In this document: in pieces, positions 23,721 through 33,162 of the stretch
Position numbering within the stretch: position 1 is the stretch's first letter
How the letters are laid out: each line of letters begins with the position of its first letter
From: Chloroflexota bacterium
Lineage (GTDB): Bacteria; Chloroflexota; Dehalococcoidia; Dehalococcoidales; UBA2162
Length of the DNA: 64,000 nucleotides
NCBI GenBank assembly: GCA_016190825.1
Contig: JACPPV010000024.1
Location: 1-64,000 of the forward strand
Reading direction: 5' to 3'
Program-made: the position numbers and the translations under genes
Notes under the pieces: generated by a model
What the model saw: only the letters and a program-made list of their open reading frames with translations
Database searches by the model: none
Told to the model about the DNA's origin: nothing

Positions 23721-25241
23721 TTGGGAGCGACAGATCCGAGAACGGAGGACGGAATTCATTTCGACCTCAATACATACCAGGTCCAGCCTAAAGCGCTGAA
23801 CCTGGTCCCGATGGCTATCGCACAGAAGTACAACGTAATACCGCTGGCCATTGTAGACGGCGTTCTCCAGATTGGCATGGCGGACTCACGTAATCTGCTG
23901 GCGCTCCAGGAACTGGCCGCAGTTTCCAAGATGAGGATCGAGCCCATAACGGTGCCGGCCAGCCAGATCAGGCAGGCTATAGACCACAATTACCGGGCTT
24001 ACGGCGAGATTCAAAAGCAGTTTGCGAGCGTCGCTCCGCCCAATGCGTCAACGACGGCACCGCTCGCCGAAGATGTGTCTGATGCCCCGGTGGTCCGCGC
24101 CCTGGACCTCATAATCTCCGAAGCCGTCAAAAGCCGCAGTTCGGATATTCATATTGAGCCGCAGAGAGACAGACTGCGGGTGCGTTACCGGATTGACGGT
24201 ATGCTCCATGAGACCATGTCTCTACCCCTGACTGCCCATGCTCCGTTGCTCTCCCGCATCAAGGTAATGTCAAACATGGACATTGCCGACCATCGTCCCC
24301 AGGACGGGCAGTTCACAATCAGGGTCAGGAACCAGGATGTGGATATAAGGGTAGCTACCATTAACACAATATATGGTGAAATGGGGTCCCTCCGTATCCT
24401 GGATAAGTCCTTCGCCGCGCGGGACCTCTCTGAACTGGGCTTCACCGGCGATACCCTTGAACAATATCATGAAATGCTGAAATCCCCATTCGGGATGATA
24501 CTGGTCACCGGGCCGACGGGTTCCGGCAAGACCACCACTCTTTACGCCTCCATCAACAGCCTGGACCGCAAAGGACGCAAAGTGGTTACCATTGAAGACC
24601 CGGTGGAGTACCGCTTCCCGGATATTAACCAGATCCAGGTTAACCCCAGGGCCGGCATCACCTTCGCCAACGGGCTCCGCTCAATCATGAGACATGATCC
24701 AGACGTCATTATGATAGGAGAGATACGTGACCCGGATACGGCGGAAATAGCCACCCAGGCGGCGCTGGTGGGGCGGCTGGTGCTTTCTTCGGTCCACGCC
24801 AATGATAGCGTAGGGGCGCTCTTCCGCATTCTTGACCTGGGCATCGGCCCGTTTCTTATTTCAGCAACGCTCAGGTGCGTTGTTTCACAAAGAATGGCGC
24901 GCCGTGTTTGCCCCCGCTGCCGTGAATTGGCGGCCGCCCCCCTTGAAGCCCAGGTAGCTTACTCGAAGGAGATGGGGGAGGAGGTAACGCAATTCTATCA
25001 TGGGCGGGGGTGCAACCTCTGCGCCAATACCGGTTACTTCGGACGCACCGTTATTTCCGAAATGATGATCATGAACGAGGAACTAAGGGCGGCTTTATTG
25101 TCAGGCGGTGATGCTGACGAGCTACGGCGCCTGGCCAGAAAATCAGGCATGGTAACAATGTGGCGGGACGGCATGATCAAGGTCAAAGCAGGCATAACCA
25201 CTCCTGCGGAAATCTTGCGCAGTATTTTGTATACAGGATAG
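23721..25241 (+). CDS. pilB: Type IV pilus assembly ATPase PilB (GspE family)
   Basis: The 506-residue protein has an N-terminal MshEN/GspE-type domain (LNLVPMAIAQKYNVIPLAI), then the secretion ATPase core. Walker A is GPTGSGKTTTLYA, the Asp box is VVTIEDPVEYRF, Walker B is HDPDVIMIGEIRD, and the His box is SSVHANDSVGALFR. It has the tetracysteine zinc motif of extension ATPases (CPRCRE ... CNLC). It should power pilin polymerisation at the inner face of the membrane. TTG at 23721 with GGGAGG six bases upstream is preferred over TTG 23685. It is the first gene of the pil operon, and pilC follows 5 bp after the stop. Confidence 0.95.
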   Translation: MGATDPRTEDGIHFDLNTYQVQPKALNLVPMAIAQKYNVIPLAIVDGVLQIGMADSRNLLALQELAAVSKMRIEPITVPASQIRQAIDHNYRAYGEIQKQFASVAPPNASTTAPLAEDVSDAPVVRALDLIISEAVKSRSSDIHIEPQRDRLRVRYRIDGMLHETMSLPLTAHAPLLSRIKVMSNMDIADHRPQDGQFTIRVRNQDVDIRVATINTIYGEMGSLRILDKSFAARDLSELGFTGDTLEQYHEMLKSPFGMILVTGPTGSGKTTTLYASINSLDRKGRKVVTIEDPVEYRFPDINQIQVNPRAGITFANGLRSIMRHDPDVIMIGEIRDPDTAEIATQAALVGRLVLSSVHANDSVGALFRILDLGIGPFLISATLRCVVSQRMARRVCPRCRELAAAPLEAQVAYSKEMGEEVTQFYHGRGCNLCANTGYFGRTVISEMMIMNEELRAALLSGGDADELRRLARKSGMVTMWRDGMIKVKAGITTPAEILRSILYTG

Positions 25242-25246
25242 GAAAG

Positions 25247-26458
25247 ATGGAATATCAATACGTTGCTATCACACCCGAAAGTAAAGTCCACAGGGGGACC
25301 CAGACCGCGGCCAACAAGGATATCGCCGCGAAGCTGCTGGCGAGCCAGGGCTACAGGGTACTGACAATCCGGCCACTCCCTGCATTCTTCCCCAGAAAGG
25401 AGCAGTTCCTGCGGTCTGCCGGTAACATATCGCCGAACATCGTTATTCTGTTTTCACGCCAGCTGGCGCTGCTCCTGGAATCCGGCACTGACCTGGTAAC
25501 TGCGCTCGAGCTTCTGAAACTTCAGGCAACCAGCAAGCAGATGAAGAACGTACTGGCCGAGGTGATTGCTGACCTCCGCAAAGGTGAGCGCCTGTCCGAG
25601 GCCCTCAGCAAACATCCCCGTGTTTTCTCAAGGATGTTTGTCCAGACAATCGCCGTCGGCGAACGGACCGGCGGCATGGATGGGATGCTGAGGCAGATAG
25701 CTGAATACATGGACAGCGAAGCTGCCGCCGCGAAAGAAGTCAAGAATGCCTTAAGATACCCGGCCTTCGTCGGCGTCGTCGCTATCATAGTACTTGCCAT
25801 TCTGACCGTTTATGTGTTGCCCGCTTTCTCAAATCTGTACCAGGAACTGGGGGCTGATGTGCCTGCAGTTACGAAAATGGTATATGCGATGGTAGCCTGG
25901 TTTAGCAAATACGGCGTGTATCTCCTGATTTTGGTTGTCTCTGCCGTGGTCGCGATATATGTCTATGGAAGAACTCCAAACGGGAGAGAGCAGCTTGACC
26001 GGATAACGCTCAAGCTGCCAGTCATCGGGCGGATCGCTCATCTTAGCGAGCTCATTCGCTGCTGCCGCAGCATGTCCATACTGCACAGGAGCGGCCTCCC
26101 CGTGTCTGATATCCTGGGCCTGGTCATCGAAGCCAGCAATAACACGGTGATAAGAAACGCCCTGACACAGGTCCACCAGGATGTTCTCAAGGGACGGGGC
26201 TTGTCCGGCTCCATGGCCGGGAGCGAATATTTCCTGCCGATGATGGTACAGATGGTGGGGGTTGGAGAAGCATCGGGAAACCTTGACATTACACTCATGT
26301 CTACTGCTGAAAGCTACGAGACCGAGCTTGCGGACCGCATGAAGTCCGCCATAGAGCTTATCCAGCCCATCATCACCGTGGTCATGGCGTTAGGAGTGGC
26401 ACTCATTGCTGCCGCCCTGTTTTCGGCGATGTATTCCATCTACGGGCAACTGGGGTAG
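25247..26458 (+). CDS. pilC: Type IV pilus inner-membrane platform protein PilC (GspF family)
   Basis: The 403-residue protein begins MEYQYVAITPESKVHRGTQ and has two GspF domains. The first is FSRQLALLLESGTDLVTALE with a membrane segment GVVAIIVLAILTVYVLPAF. The second is CCRSMSILHRSGLPVSDIL, ending in IQPIITVVMALGVALIAAAL. This is the platform that contacts PilB and the pilin assembly machinery. The ORF track starts earlier, inside pilB. ATG 25247 after AGGAAAG, directly after the pilB stop, is the real start. Length and topology are normal for the family. Confidence 0.95.
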   Translation: MEYQYVAITPESKVHRGTQTAANKDIAAKLLASQGYRVLTIRPLPAFFPRKEQFLRSAGNISPNIVILFSRQLALLLESGTDLVTALELLKLQATSKQMKNVLAEVIADLRKGERLSEALSKHPRVFSRMFVQTIAVGERTGGMDGMLRQIAEYMDSEAAAAKEVKNALRYPAFVGVVAIIVLAILTVYVLPAFSNLYQELGADVPAVTKMVYAMVAWFSKYGVYLLILVVSAVVAIYVYGRTPNGREQLDRITLKLPVIGRIAHLSELIRCCRSMSILHRSGLPVSDILGLVIEASNNTVIRNALTQVHQDVLKGRGLSGSMAGSEYFLPMMVQMVGVGEASGNLDITLMSTAESYETELADRMKSAIELIQPIITVVMALGVALIAAALFSAMYSIYGQLG

Positions 26459-26469
26459 GGAGTCTTAAA

Positions 26470-26862
26470 ATGTTATCGTTAGTTAGAAACCTGCGGGGAA
26501 GAGAAAAAGGAGGCACCCTCATCGAGGCGCTGGCTGCCCTTGGAATCATGGGGTTCATTGCTGTTGCCTTCATCAGCACCCTGGGGACAGGAGCCAAAGC
26601 TACCGCAATCGCCAGCGAGCAGACAGTTGCTGAAAGCCTGGCCCGCAGCCAGATAGAGTACGTTAGGTTCCTCAGCTACGCGAACTCGTATCCCCTGTCC
26701 CCCGAACTTGAGGCGAATAAGCCGGCGGGCTGGAACGTGTACACTACCTGGGTACGCCCGCCAGGCAACGAAGGTGACTCTGATATACAGAAGGTGACGG
26801 TCACTGTAACCCGAAACGACAGAACGATACTCTCGATAGACTTCTTCAAGGTATACAGATGA
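26470..26862 (+). CDS. Minor prepilin (PilV/GspI-like)
   Basis: The 130-residue protein has a basic leader ending KGG, then TLIEALAALGIMGFIAVAFI, the class III prepilin signal with Glu5. The globular part is short (ESLARSQIEYVRFLSYANSY, then DIQKVTVTVTRNDRTI), resembling PilV/GspI minor pilins that prime the fibre. It sits 12 bp after pilC and overlaps the next prepilin gene by 4 bp, which supports translational coupling. It is unusual that Phe1 is replaced by Gly-Thr at the cleavage site (GG-TLIEAL). Confidence 0.83.
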   Translation: MLSLVRNLRGREKGGTLIEALAALGIMGFIAVAFISTLGTGAKATAIASEQTVAESLARSQIEYVRFLSYANSYPLSPELEANKPAGWNVYTTWVRPPGNEGDSDIQKVTVTVTRNDRTILSIDFFKVYR

Positions 26863-27368
26863 AAAGCAAAGCTGGATTCACCCTGCTGGAAACCGTGGTA
26901 GCGCTGGCAATCGTCGCGATGATTGCCCTTGGCGCGACTGCCACCACCGGGCACACCCTCAGGGTCACGAAGCTCAACAAGGAGTGGTCAACAGTTGTGC
27001 GCCAGACGCAGAACGCCGGCTACTGGGTGAGCCATGACGCCCTGATGGCGACGACCATTATGGTCTATGACCCGCCAAACGCCAGCAACGAGACGATCAT
27101 AATGAAGTGGAGCGATTGGGAAAATGGGGACCTTTATACTGCGACCTACTTCCTGACCGGGTCCAAGCTCGAGAGACGATACAGGATTACTGACAGGTTT
27201 GAGAGTGTGGTATTGAAGGACATCAGGACGCTGATCGCCGAAGACCTCATGGATTTCACCCCCGAGCTGGTCAGCAACAATTCCACTCTGACACTATCAG
27301 TTGAAGCCAGCTCAGGCACGAAGCATACAACGCGCAATTATGAGGTCACCCCGCGCCTCCTGTACTGA
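26859..27368 (+). CDS. Minor prepilin (PilW/GspJ-like)
   Basis: The 169-residue protein has the short leader MKSKA and a canonical class III signal GFTLLETVVALAIVAMIALG, with Glu at position 5. The body has one helix (WSTVVRQTQNAGYWVSHDAL) and a beta-rich region with EWENGDLYTATYF-like strands, typical of GspJ/PilW-like pseudopilins. It overlaps the previous gene as ATGA. It probably forms part of the priming complex at the pilus tip. Confidence 0.83.
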   Translation: MKSKAGFTLLETVVALAIVAMIALGATATTGHTLRVTKLNKEWSTVVRQTQNAGYWVSHDALMATTIMVYDPPNASNETIIMKWSDWENGDLYTATYFLTGSKLERRYRITDRFESVVLKDIRTLIAEDLMDFTPELVSNNSTLTLSVEASSGTKHTTRNYEVTPRLLY

Positions 27369-27386
27369 CTTTCGAAGGGGCATGAC

Positions 27387-28292
27387 ATGAAAGGCTTTTG
27401 GAAACAACTGAAAAACGAAGGTGGTCAGGCATTACCCGTGGTGCTGGTGGCGCTGGTGCTGGGCAGTCTCGTTATTGTCCCGTCCGCCAGTTACGTCTCC
27501 ACGAACGTCAGGGCGAGAAACATGCTGGAAGAAAATGTGAAAGGCCTTTATGCTGCCGAGTCCGGCGTTGAATACGCGATGTGGTGGCTCTTGAACGGTT
27601 GGGGCGGTAGTGATAACCAGGACGCCTTCCCCGCCGGCCCTGTTACGTTGCCTTACCTGATTAACGGTATGACGGTGGCCTATAAGGTAGAGTTTGTCCC
27701 CTCGCTGGCTGGTGTGAGTTTTGACCAGCCTCATCTCGACTGGCTGCAATTCTCGCAAGACTCGTCATACGACGAAAGTACGGGTATTTATTCATACACG
27801 TTGACCATGACGGAAGCTAAAAAACCGCAGAAGGCGGTGAAGCTGGACTGGATCCAGCTTAATATGCCGGAGGGATTCGAGTATGTCCTCAATTCCGCCA
27901 ATATCACTTCCGCCAGCGAGAACAAAACAATCGAACCTCAGATATCGGGTGGGGGTGCCGACCAGCGTCTGACCCTCGGATGGCCCGAGCTGCCGATAGA
28001 TCCTAAGAAGAATTATCCTGATATCATGACGCTTGGCGATAAAGATCCTCCCGCTAATTACTATCTCAACCTGCAACTAACGGGACCACCGGGCCTCCAC
28101 CCTGCGCCCGCGAAGGGAACGTTTGGGATGATTGGAATTCAGAGCCAGGATATCGGCGTAGTTACCACAGCCTGGCCTTTCCGTATCGAGGCCTGGGCAA
28201 CCAACTCAAGGGGCGAACAGGCAAGGGTCCGTGCCGGCGCCTGGTATGAGAATGGCAGTATCACACTCAGGACATGGCTCATAACTCCCTGA
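27387..28292 (+). CDS. PilX-like minor pilin / pilus assembly protein
   Basis: The 301-residue protein begins with a basic stretch and the hydrophobic helix GGQALPVVLVALVLGSLVIV, then SVEYAMWW-like residues AAESGVEYAMWWLLNG. The motif ALPVVLVALVLGSL followed by GLYAAESGVEYA is the PilX N-terminal signature, lacking a strict GFTLIE signal. The large beta-rich domain (residues ~95-300) probably lies outside the membrane. AGGGGCATG-type purines precede the start. It sits between the minor prepilins and pilO in the same operon. Confidence 0.75.
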   Translation: MKGFWKQLKNEGGQALPVVLVALVLGSLVIVPSASYVSTNVRARNMLEENVKGLYAAESGVEYAMWWLLNGWGGSDNQDAFPAGPVTLPYLINGMTVAYKVEFVPSLAGVSFDQPHLDWLQFSQDSSYDESTGIYSYTLTMTEAKKPQKAVKLDWIQLNMPEGFEYVLNSANITSASENKTIEPQISGGGADQRLTLGWPELPIDPKKNYPDIMTLGDKDPPANYYLNLQLTGPPGLHPAPAKGTFGMIGIQSQDIGVVTTAWPFRIEAWATNSRGEQARVRAGAWYENGSITLRTWLITP

Positions 28293-28310
28293 GGAATGGA
28301 GGAACAGTAG

Positions 28311-28874
28311 ATGAAATTAGAAGTAAGCATAAGCAGAAGGTCACGGTATGTGCTGGGAGCAGGCGCGTGCATTGTGGCTCTTGCCATTATCGGCACAATG
28401 TATTCCAGACAGACGCAGGAGCAGGACCAGCTAAACAAGGAGCTGGATGCGGCGCAAGCACGGCTCGCAGCGGTGTCGTCCACGACGCTTTCTGCCCGCC
28501 AATCAGACCTTGACGCTCAGCTTATCAGTCTGCAGGCTGACATTGAGTCGTTCAAAAGCCAGCTCAGCCCTGAGGTAATCAGCCCTGATATCAGCGATGC
28601 CCTGTTTGCAACCGCCAGAGAGAAGAAAGTTGAAATCACCAGCCTTTCTTCTAACTCCAGGGCAAATTCGGAGGTAGAAAATGTGCCGGGCTTGATCTTG
28701 CCATTAACCCTTTCGGTCAAAGGAAATGTGCCCAGCATGCTTTCCTTCGTATCTGAGCTTGGCGTGAAGTTCCCCACAGGAGTGGTCAGAGCGGTCGATT
28801 TGACCATCCACACCGGCAACGTGTTGCCTTCCGCGAACATCAACCTGGATATTTATGCTTATAAAGGTGACTAA
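28311..28874 (+). CDS. pilO: PilO-like alignment subcomplex protein
   Basis: The 187-residue protein has one N-terminal membrane helix (YVLGAGACIVALAIIGTMYS), a coiled coil (QDQLNKELDAAQARLAAV) and a C-terminal ferredoxin-like fold with LPLTLSVKGNVPSMLSFVSE, matching PilO. With the downstream PilM/PilN fusion it should form the inner-membrane alignment complex. AATGGAGGAAC lies upstream of ATG. The pilM/N gene starts one base after its stop. The assignment rests on architecture and position, since the sequence is divergent. Confidence 0.8.
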   Translation: MKLEVSISRRSRYVLGAGACIVALAIIGTMYSRQTQEQDQLNKELDAAQARLAAVSSTTLSARQSDLDAQLISLQADIESFKSQLSPEVISPDISDALFATAREKKVEITSLSSNSRANSEVENVPGLILPLTLSVKGNVPSMLSFVSELGVKFPTGVVRAVDLTIHTGNVLPSANINLDIYAYKGD

Positions 28875-28875
28875 T

Positions 28876-30648
28876 ATGAATAAGAACGTTACCAAAACGA
28901 AAGAGAACGCTCGAAAGATCGAAGAGGCTAGGAAACAAGCGATGAAGGTTGCCAGTATCCAGGCCAAGGAAAAAGCCAGGCAGGAGGCTCAGAATGCCCG
29001 CAGGGCAAAGGAGGCTGAGAAGCTGGCCCTCAAGGCCGCCAAAGTCCAGGCTCAAGAAAAGGCCAAGCAGAATGCCGAGGATGCCCGCAAGATGAGGGCC
29101 GCCGCGAGGGCTGAAAGGATACGCAATTTGAAGAGAAAGTTGGCCGAGAGCCCCGCAATTCTGCGTGATAAAGTTGGCCGCCTGTTTGCCAGGAGAGTAA
29201 TCACCCTGTACTTCGGTGATGATAGTATCAAGCTGGTAGCTGCTAGAGGCAGGAGCATCGAAAAATGGGATACGGTGACGATCGAGCCGGGGCTGGTCAG
29301 CAACGGAGTCATTACTGATCCTGCCAGGGTTGGCACACAGATAGAGCAATTATTTTTAAAACACTCTTTACAGCCGAAGAGAGTCATCACCGGCCTGAGC
29401 GGTCTTCACGCCCTTTCCCGCATCATGACTCTGCCCTATTTGCCGGCAAATGCACGGGATGAGGCCGTCCACCGCGAATCGGAAAGGGAACTACCAATTC
29501 CTATGGAAGATATTTACCTTTCCTGGCAAGTTGTCGGTACTACGCGCACAGATATGAGAATCTTGCTCATAGCCTACGCCCGTAATGTTATTGATGCCCT
29601 GGCGGCGACCCTGCGCGAGGCAAAGATAAAGCCTTATGTCATGGACCTGGCGCCGCTTGCATTGACAGGAGTGGTGGATAAGGCAACGACGGCCGTCTTC
29701 GATGTCAGGGAGGGCGAAATTGATATAGTAATTATGATTGACGGAGTTCCCGAGCTGATCCGCAGCTTGCCACTCCCCCGTGCAAGGTCTTTGAAAGAGC
29801 AGCTACCCATAATAAGAGAGGAACTAGAGCGGACCATCAGGCTATATGTGCCGGAAAAGCCATTGCAGGGGACTTTGCCAATATTTGGCTCAGGAGAGAT
29901 CGACTCCGCTGCTTTACGAACGTTGTCTGAAGAGCTTGGTCAGGAGATTAGGCCATGTTCTCCGGCACTGGGTTGCCCTGATGGTCTAGCTCCGGCCAGC
30001 TATATGGTCAACATGGGGCTCGTTGCCCGGAGACTGGCACCGCCAAACGGCGTCCATCCGTACATCAATATCAATGCGCTACCCGTGACTTACCGTCCGG
30101 CAAGTCATGCCCCGCAGGTCTTATCTATCGCCGGAATCGTTCTTACCGTCGGTCTGGGAGCCACCGGCGCCGTTTCCCTGCGAACCATGGCTGCGGAAAC
30201 CACAGAGTTAAGGTCCACGCTGGAAACAGTCAACCAGTTGGTCGTCCAAAAACAAATAGACCTTGCCGCGCAGCGAAAACAGGTGGCTGAACTGGAAGGC
30301 AAGGTAGCTGATGTATCACAGACCCGGTCCAGGTTCGCCGCGGCCATCGATAGGTTAAAGGGAGGCCAGGCTATCATACGTGACGACCTGGAGCTGGTAA
30401 CCAGCTCTCGTCCCACTTCGATCACTCTTACTTCCGTCAAGACTAGCGCACCCGCTTCCACCAGAACAGGTGGTGATGTAATAGTAGAAGGAAGATCGCC
30501 AGACGAAGCGGCCATTAATGGTTATGCCAGGACACTGCTCAACAGTAAACGCTTTAGCGATGTTGTTATTGCCAGCCTGCGTGACGACGATGCTCCATCA
30601 GCTACCGGAGATCTGGACAAGCTTTTCCAATTGATATTAAAGCGGTAA
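28876..30648 (+). CDS. PilM-PilN fusion with charged coiled-coil N-terminus
   Basis: The 590-residue protein has three parts. Residues 1-~100 are a Lys/Ala/Glu-rich coiled coil with repeated KAKQNAEDARK-like motifs. Residues ~110-410 are an actin-like PilM ATPase (VITLYFGDDSIKLVAARG, then FDVREGEIDIVIMIDGVPEL). The C-terminal part is a PilN-like region with one membrane helix (LSIAGIVLTVGLGATGAVSL), a coiled coil and a small domain ending DKLFQLILKR. PilM and PilN are normally separate interacting proteins, so this fusion fixes the complex. ATG 28876 is preferred over 28855, which overlaps pilO. Confidence 0.8.
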   Translation: MNKNVTKTKENARKIEEARKQAMKVASIQAKEKARQEAQNARRAKEAEKLALKAAKVQAQEKAKQNAEDARKMRAAARAERIRNLKRKLAESPAILRDKVGRLFARRVITLYFGDDSIKLVAARGRSIEKWDTVTIEPGLVSNGVITDPARVGTQIEQLFLKHSLQPKRVITGLSGLHALSRIMTLPYLPANARDEAVHRESERELPIPMEDIYLSWQVVGTTRTDMRILLIAYARNVIDALAATLREAKIKPYVMDLAPLALTGVVDKATTAVFDVREGEIDIVIMIDGVPELIRSLPLPRARSLKEQLPIIREELERTIRLYVPEKPLQGTLPIFGSGEIDSAALRTLSEELGQEIRPCSPALGCPDGLAPASYMVNMGLVARRLAPPNGVHPYININALPVTYRPASHAPQVLSIAGIVLTVGLGATGAVSLRTMAAETTELRSTLETVNQLVVQKQIDLAAQRKQVAELEGKVADVSQTRSRFAAAIDRLKGGQAIIRDDLELVTSSRPTSITLTSVKTSAPASTRTGGDVIVEGRSPDEAAINGYARTLLNSKRFSDVVIASLRDDDAPSATGDLDKLFQLILKR

Positions 30649-30665
30649 ATACAGGAGAGTGAATT

Positions 30666-31790
30666 ATGATGGACATTACATCATTGGTCTATCTGGCGGG
30701 CTCGGCCAAGGCGTCCGATATACACCTCTCGGTTGCCGGCCCGCCCGTACTCAGGATCCATGGCACGCTTGTCCCGGTGGCTGACCACCCAAGGCTAACG
30801 CCGGATGACGTAGAAATGGCTCTTCTCCAATTGGCGTCAGAGAAAGAGGTAGAGGCCTTTCGCAATAACCTGGAACTGGACTTTGGCCGCACGTTCCCCG
30901 GCATCGGCCGTCTGCGGTGTAATGCCGCCCTTCAGCGGGGCACAATCGCCCTGTCAATGCGTCTGGTACGTGATAATATCCCGTCATTCGAAGAACTTCA
31001 CCTGCCTGAGATGTGCAAAGACCTGGCACAAAAACCCCTGGGGCTAGTGGTTGTCAGCGGCCCTACCGGAAGCGGAAAGTCAACCACACTCGCGGCAATG
31101 ATTGACTACCTTAACCATAACCACAGCCGCCGCATAGTGACGATAGAAGATCCGATGGAATATGTCTTCTCCGATGACCGGTGCACAATCATCCAGCGTG
31201 AACTGGGGAAGGACACAACTTCCTTCGCCCAGGCATTAAGACACGTGCTGCGGCAAGACCCGGACATTATCATGGTGGGTGAAATGAGGGATATGGAGAC
31301 GGCAGCAGCGGCGCTGGCTATCGCCGAGACAGGGCACCTGGTCCTGACAACTGGCCACGCTCCGAGTGCCTCCCAGGCAGTTGAACGCGTCATTGACCTG
31401 TTTCCCGTTTCAGAACGCAATTTCGCCCAGACCAGGATGGCTTCACTCCTCGTCGCGATTCTCTGCCAGAAACTTATTCCTACCGCTGACGGCGCCGGGC
31501 GGGTACCCGCGATCGAACTTATGCTGGGTAACACCGCAGTAAAGAACGTCATCCGGGAAGGAAAGCTGCACCAGCTGCCCAATGTGATCCGGACTTCTTA
31601 CCAGGAAGGTATGCGAGTGCTGGACCAATCGATGGTGGACCTGTATTCGCAGGAGCTGATAAGCGGTAAGAGCCTGCTTTCTTACTGCAACGACCGCGTT
31701 GAGGTAGAAAAGCTCATTGGCGATATCAATCTCAAACTAAACGGCAATCGGGAGCAGGGATCCATTTATTCATTTTCATCCCAAACATAG
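30666..31790 (+). CDS. pilT: Twitching-motility retraction ATPase PilT-like
   Basis: The 374-residue protein begins SDIHLSVAGPPVLRIHGTL and has the PilT layout. Walker A is SGPTGSGKSTTLAAMIDY, the Asp box is RRIVTIEDPMEYVF, Walker B is RQDPDIIMVGEMRD, and the His box is VLTTGHAPSASQAVERVIDLFP. It lacks the tetracysteine of extension ATPases, which fits a retraction role. The usual TTLHTNSA reads TTGHAPSA, a small deviation around the conserved His. It is the last gene of the pil operon, 17 bp after pilM/N, with AGGAGAG before ATG. Confidence 0.92.
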   Translation: MMDITSLVYLAGSAKASDIHLSVAGPPVLRIHGTLVPVADHPRLTPDDVEMALLQLASEKEVEAFRNNLELDFGRTFPGIGRLRCNAALQRGTIALSMRLVRDNIPSFEELHLPEMCKDLAQKPLGLVVVSGPTGSGKSTTLAAMIDYLNHNHSRRIVTIEDPMEYVFSDDRCTIIQRELGKDTTSFAQALRHVLRQDPDIIMVGEMRDMETAAAALAIAETGHLVLTTGHAPSASQAVERVIDLFPVSERNFAQTRMASLLVAILCQKLIPTADGAGRVPAIELMLGNTAVKNVIREGKLHQLPNVIRTSYQEGMRVLDQSMVDLYSQELISGKSLLSYCNDRVEVEKLIGDINLKLNGNREQGSIYSFSSQT

Positions 31791-32173
31791 AGGGGACTCT
31801 CTCCATGGACTCGCCCGGCATCCGCCGCGCCAGAGGAAAATCAGCGGGATAGCCGGCGGCTGGCATATGGTTATCCCGTGCGGGAGCTATGTGCTCTTTT
31901 CTTTCAACTGAATACGCCTGATATCCACTTTCCGCACAAACCCTCAATATATCTATGAGTGTTTTCGCCCAATCTGTCCATCACTCGCAGAGGAATTCTG
32001 TATCAAAGTTTTAAGAAAAAATCGTCCTATTGAAGCATGTTTTCCAACGAGAAAATAGACTAATGTAAGGCATCACGCGATGAAGGAGGAATGTCATATG
32101 AGGTGATGCGCAAACGGTGCGCGGCGTATCCCGGTCCGCATTGTCTACTGTATGTTAGAAGGGAGTAAGGAAA
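31791..32173. other. Intergenic region between pilT and a small secreted protein gene
   Basis: No gene is well supported. A GGAGG-preceded ATG near 32091 opens a 26-codon frame, and another frame gives only ATGAGGTGA; either could be a leader ORF. An element related to the recurrent box (AAGAAAAAATCGTCCTATT) is near 32010-32030. Confidence 0.4.
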
Positions 32174-32437
32174 ATGACCAAAATAATTATAGCGAGTTTA
32201 CTGGCACTAGTCCTGGTGGTGGCACCAGCGGGATCGGCCCTGGCTGTCCCGACGCATAGTCACACACTATGTACACCAGGTGAAGACCCAAGCATTGCTG
32301 AGGGAGTTACTGAGAACGCGCCTCACGATGCCTTCGAGAATTTTCATGACCTGGTACATGTGGGACAGCCGAGAGATGCGTTTGCTGACCCCAACAATCC
32401 GGTGGAATTTCAGCCACGGGGAGGAACGTGTCCGTAG
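32174..32437 (+). CDS. Small secreted His-rich protein
   Basis: The 87-residue protein has a signal peptide (IIASLLALVLVVAPAGSALA), then a short acidic domain with clustered His residues (VPTHSHTLCTPGED, then HDAFENFHDLVHVG) and two Cys residues. His clusters plus Cys might bind metal, but no family is recognised. GAAGGGAGTAAGG precedes ATG. The next gene, 200 bp downstream on the same strand, is also a small secreted protein. Confidence 0.65.
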   Translation: MTKIIIASLLALVLVVAPAGSALAVPTHSHTLCTPGEDPSIAEGVTENAPHDAFENFHDLVHVGQPRDAFADPNNPVEFQPRGGTCP

Positions 32438-32643
32438 CCTGGATAGGCGAACGAATGGTGCTGCCAGCAACCTACCCGAGCAGGCACATATCTTGTTGTC
32501 TACCGCGTTAGTGGTCATTTTCGAGATGGCAAAACTGCTATCGTGACCGTCCGGTAACGGCACCCCAGGGCGATCGGTAGATGAAACCCGCGGCTTGCCG
32601 GGGAAAAGCAAACTCAAAACTTAAGAAAGGAGAAGACCGCATA

Positions 32644-33162
32644 ATGAGAAACCTATTTACTGCGATTATGGTTGTAGCGCTGGTACTTGGCTCCACGGGG
32701 GCGCTTGCTTACGCTGCGCCCGGCAAAGTTACCGAGAAAGATACACTTAAGCTTCTGGCTGAGGTACGCCAGGCAACAGACAAATACCATGACGTAAGCG
32801 TCGCACTGGCCGATGGCTATACCAACGATCCCCTTGGCACCGGACCTCTTCCGTGCGAGCCAGCCATGGGCATTCATTACGTGGATTTGGAGCTGGCTTC
32901 TGATCTTGACGTAGATGAGATGACGCCCGAAATCTTGCTGTACGAACCGACCGACGAAGGGGCCAAGCTTGTTGGCGTGGAATATTTCGTAGCTTTCGTT
33001 GGTCAGCCGGCCCCTGTTCTGTTTGGCAGACCGATGAATGGCCCGATGGCGCCTCATGGACCTGGGATGCCGCCCCATTACGACCTGCACGTCTATCTGT
33101 GGGAGGGCAATCCAGACGGCGTCTTCGCGGAGTTCAACCCCAACGTTAAGTGCGGGGACTAA
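32644..33162 (+). CDS. Small secreted protein of unknown function
   Basis: The 172-residue protein has a signal peptide (LFTAIMVVALVLGSTGALAYA). A short helix (KLLAEVRQATDKYHDVSVAL) is followed by ADGYTNDPL, PCEPAMGIHYVDLEL and EILLYEPTDEGAKLVGVEYF. The recurring block GMGxHYV plus PEILLYEP is conserved in many exported bacterial hypothetical proteins. The C-terminus is His/Pro-rich (PHGPGMPPHYDLHVYLW) and could bind a metal. ATG 32644 after AAGGAGAAGACC is preferred over the track start. A clear terminator follows. Confidence 0.7.
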   Translation: MRNLFTAIMVVALVLGSTGALAYAAPGKVTEKDTLKLLAEVRQATDKYHDVSVALADGYTNDPLGTGPLPCEPAMGIHYVDLELASDLDVDEMTPEILLYEPTDEGAKLVGVEYFVAFVGQPAPVLFGRPMNGPMAPHGPGMPPHYDLHVYLWEGNPDGVFAEFNPNVKCGD

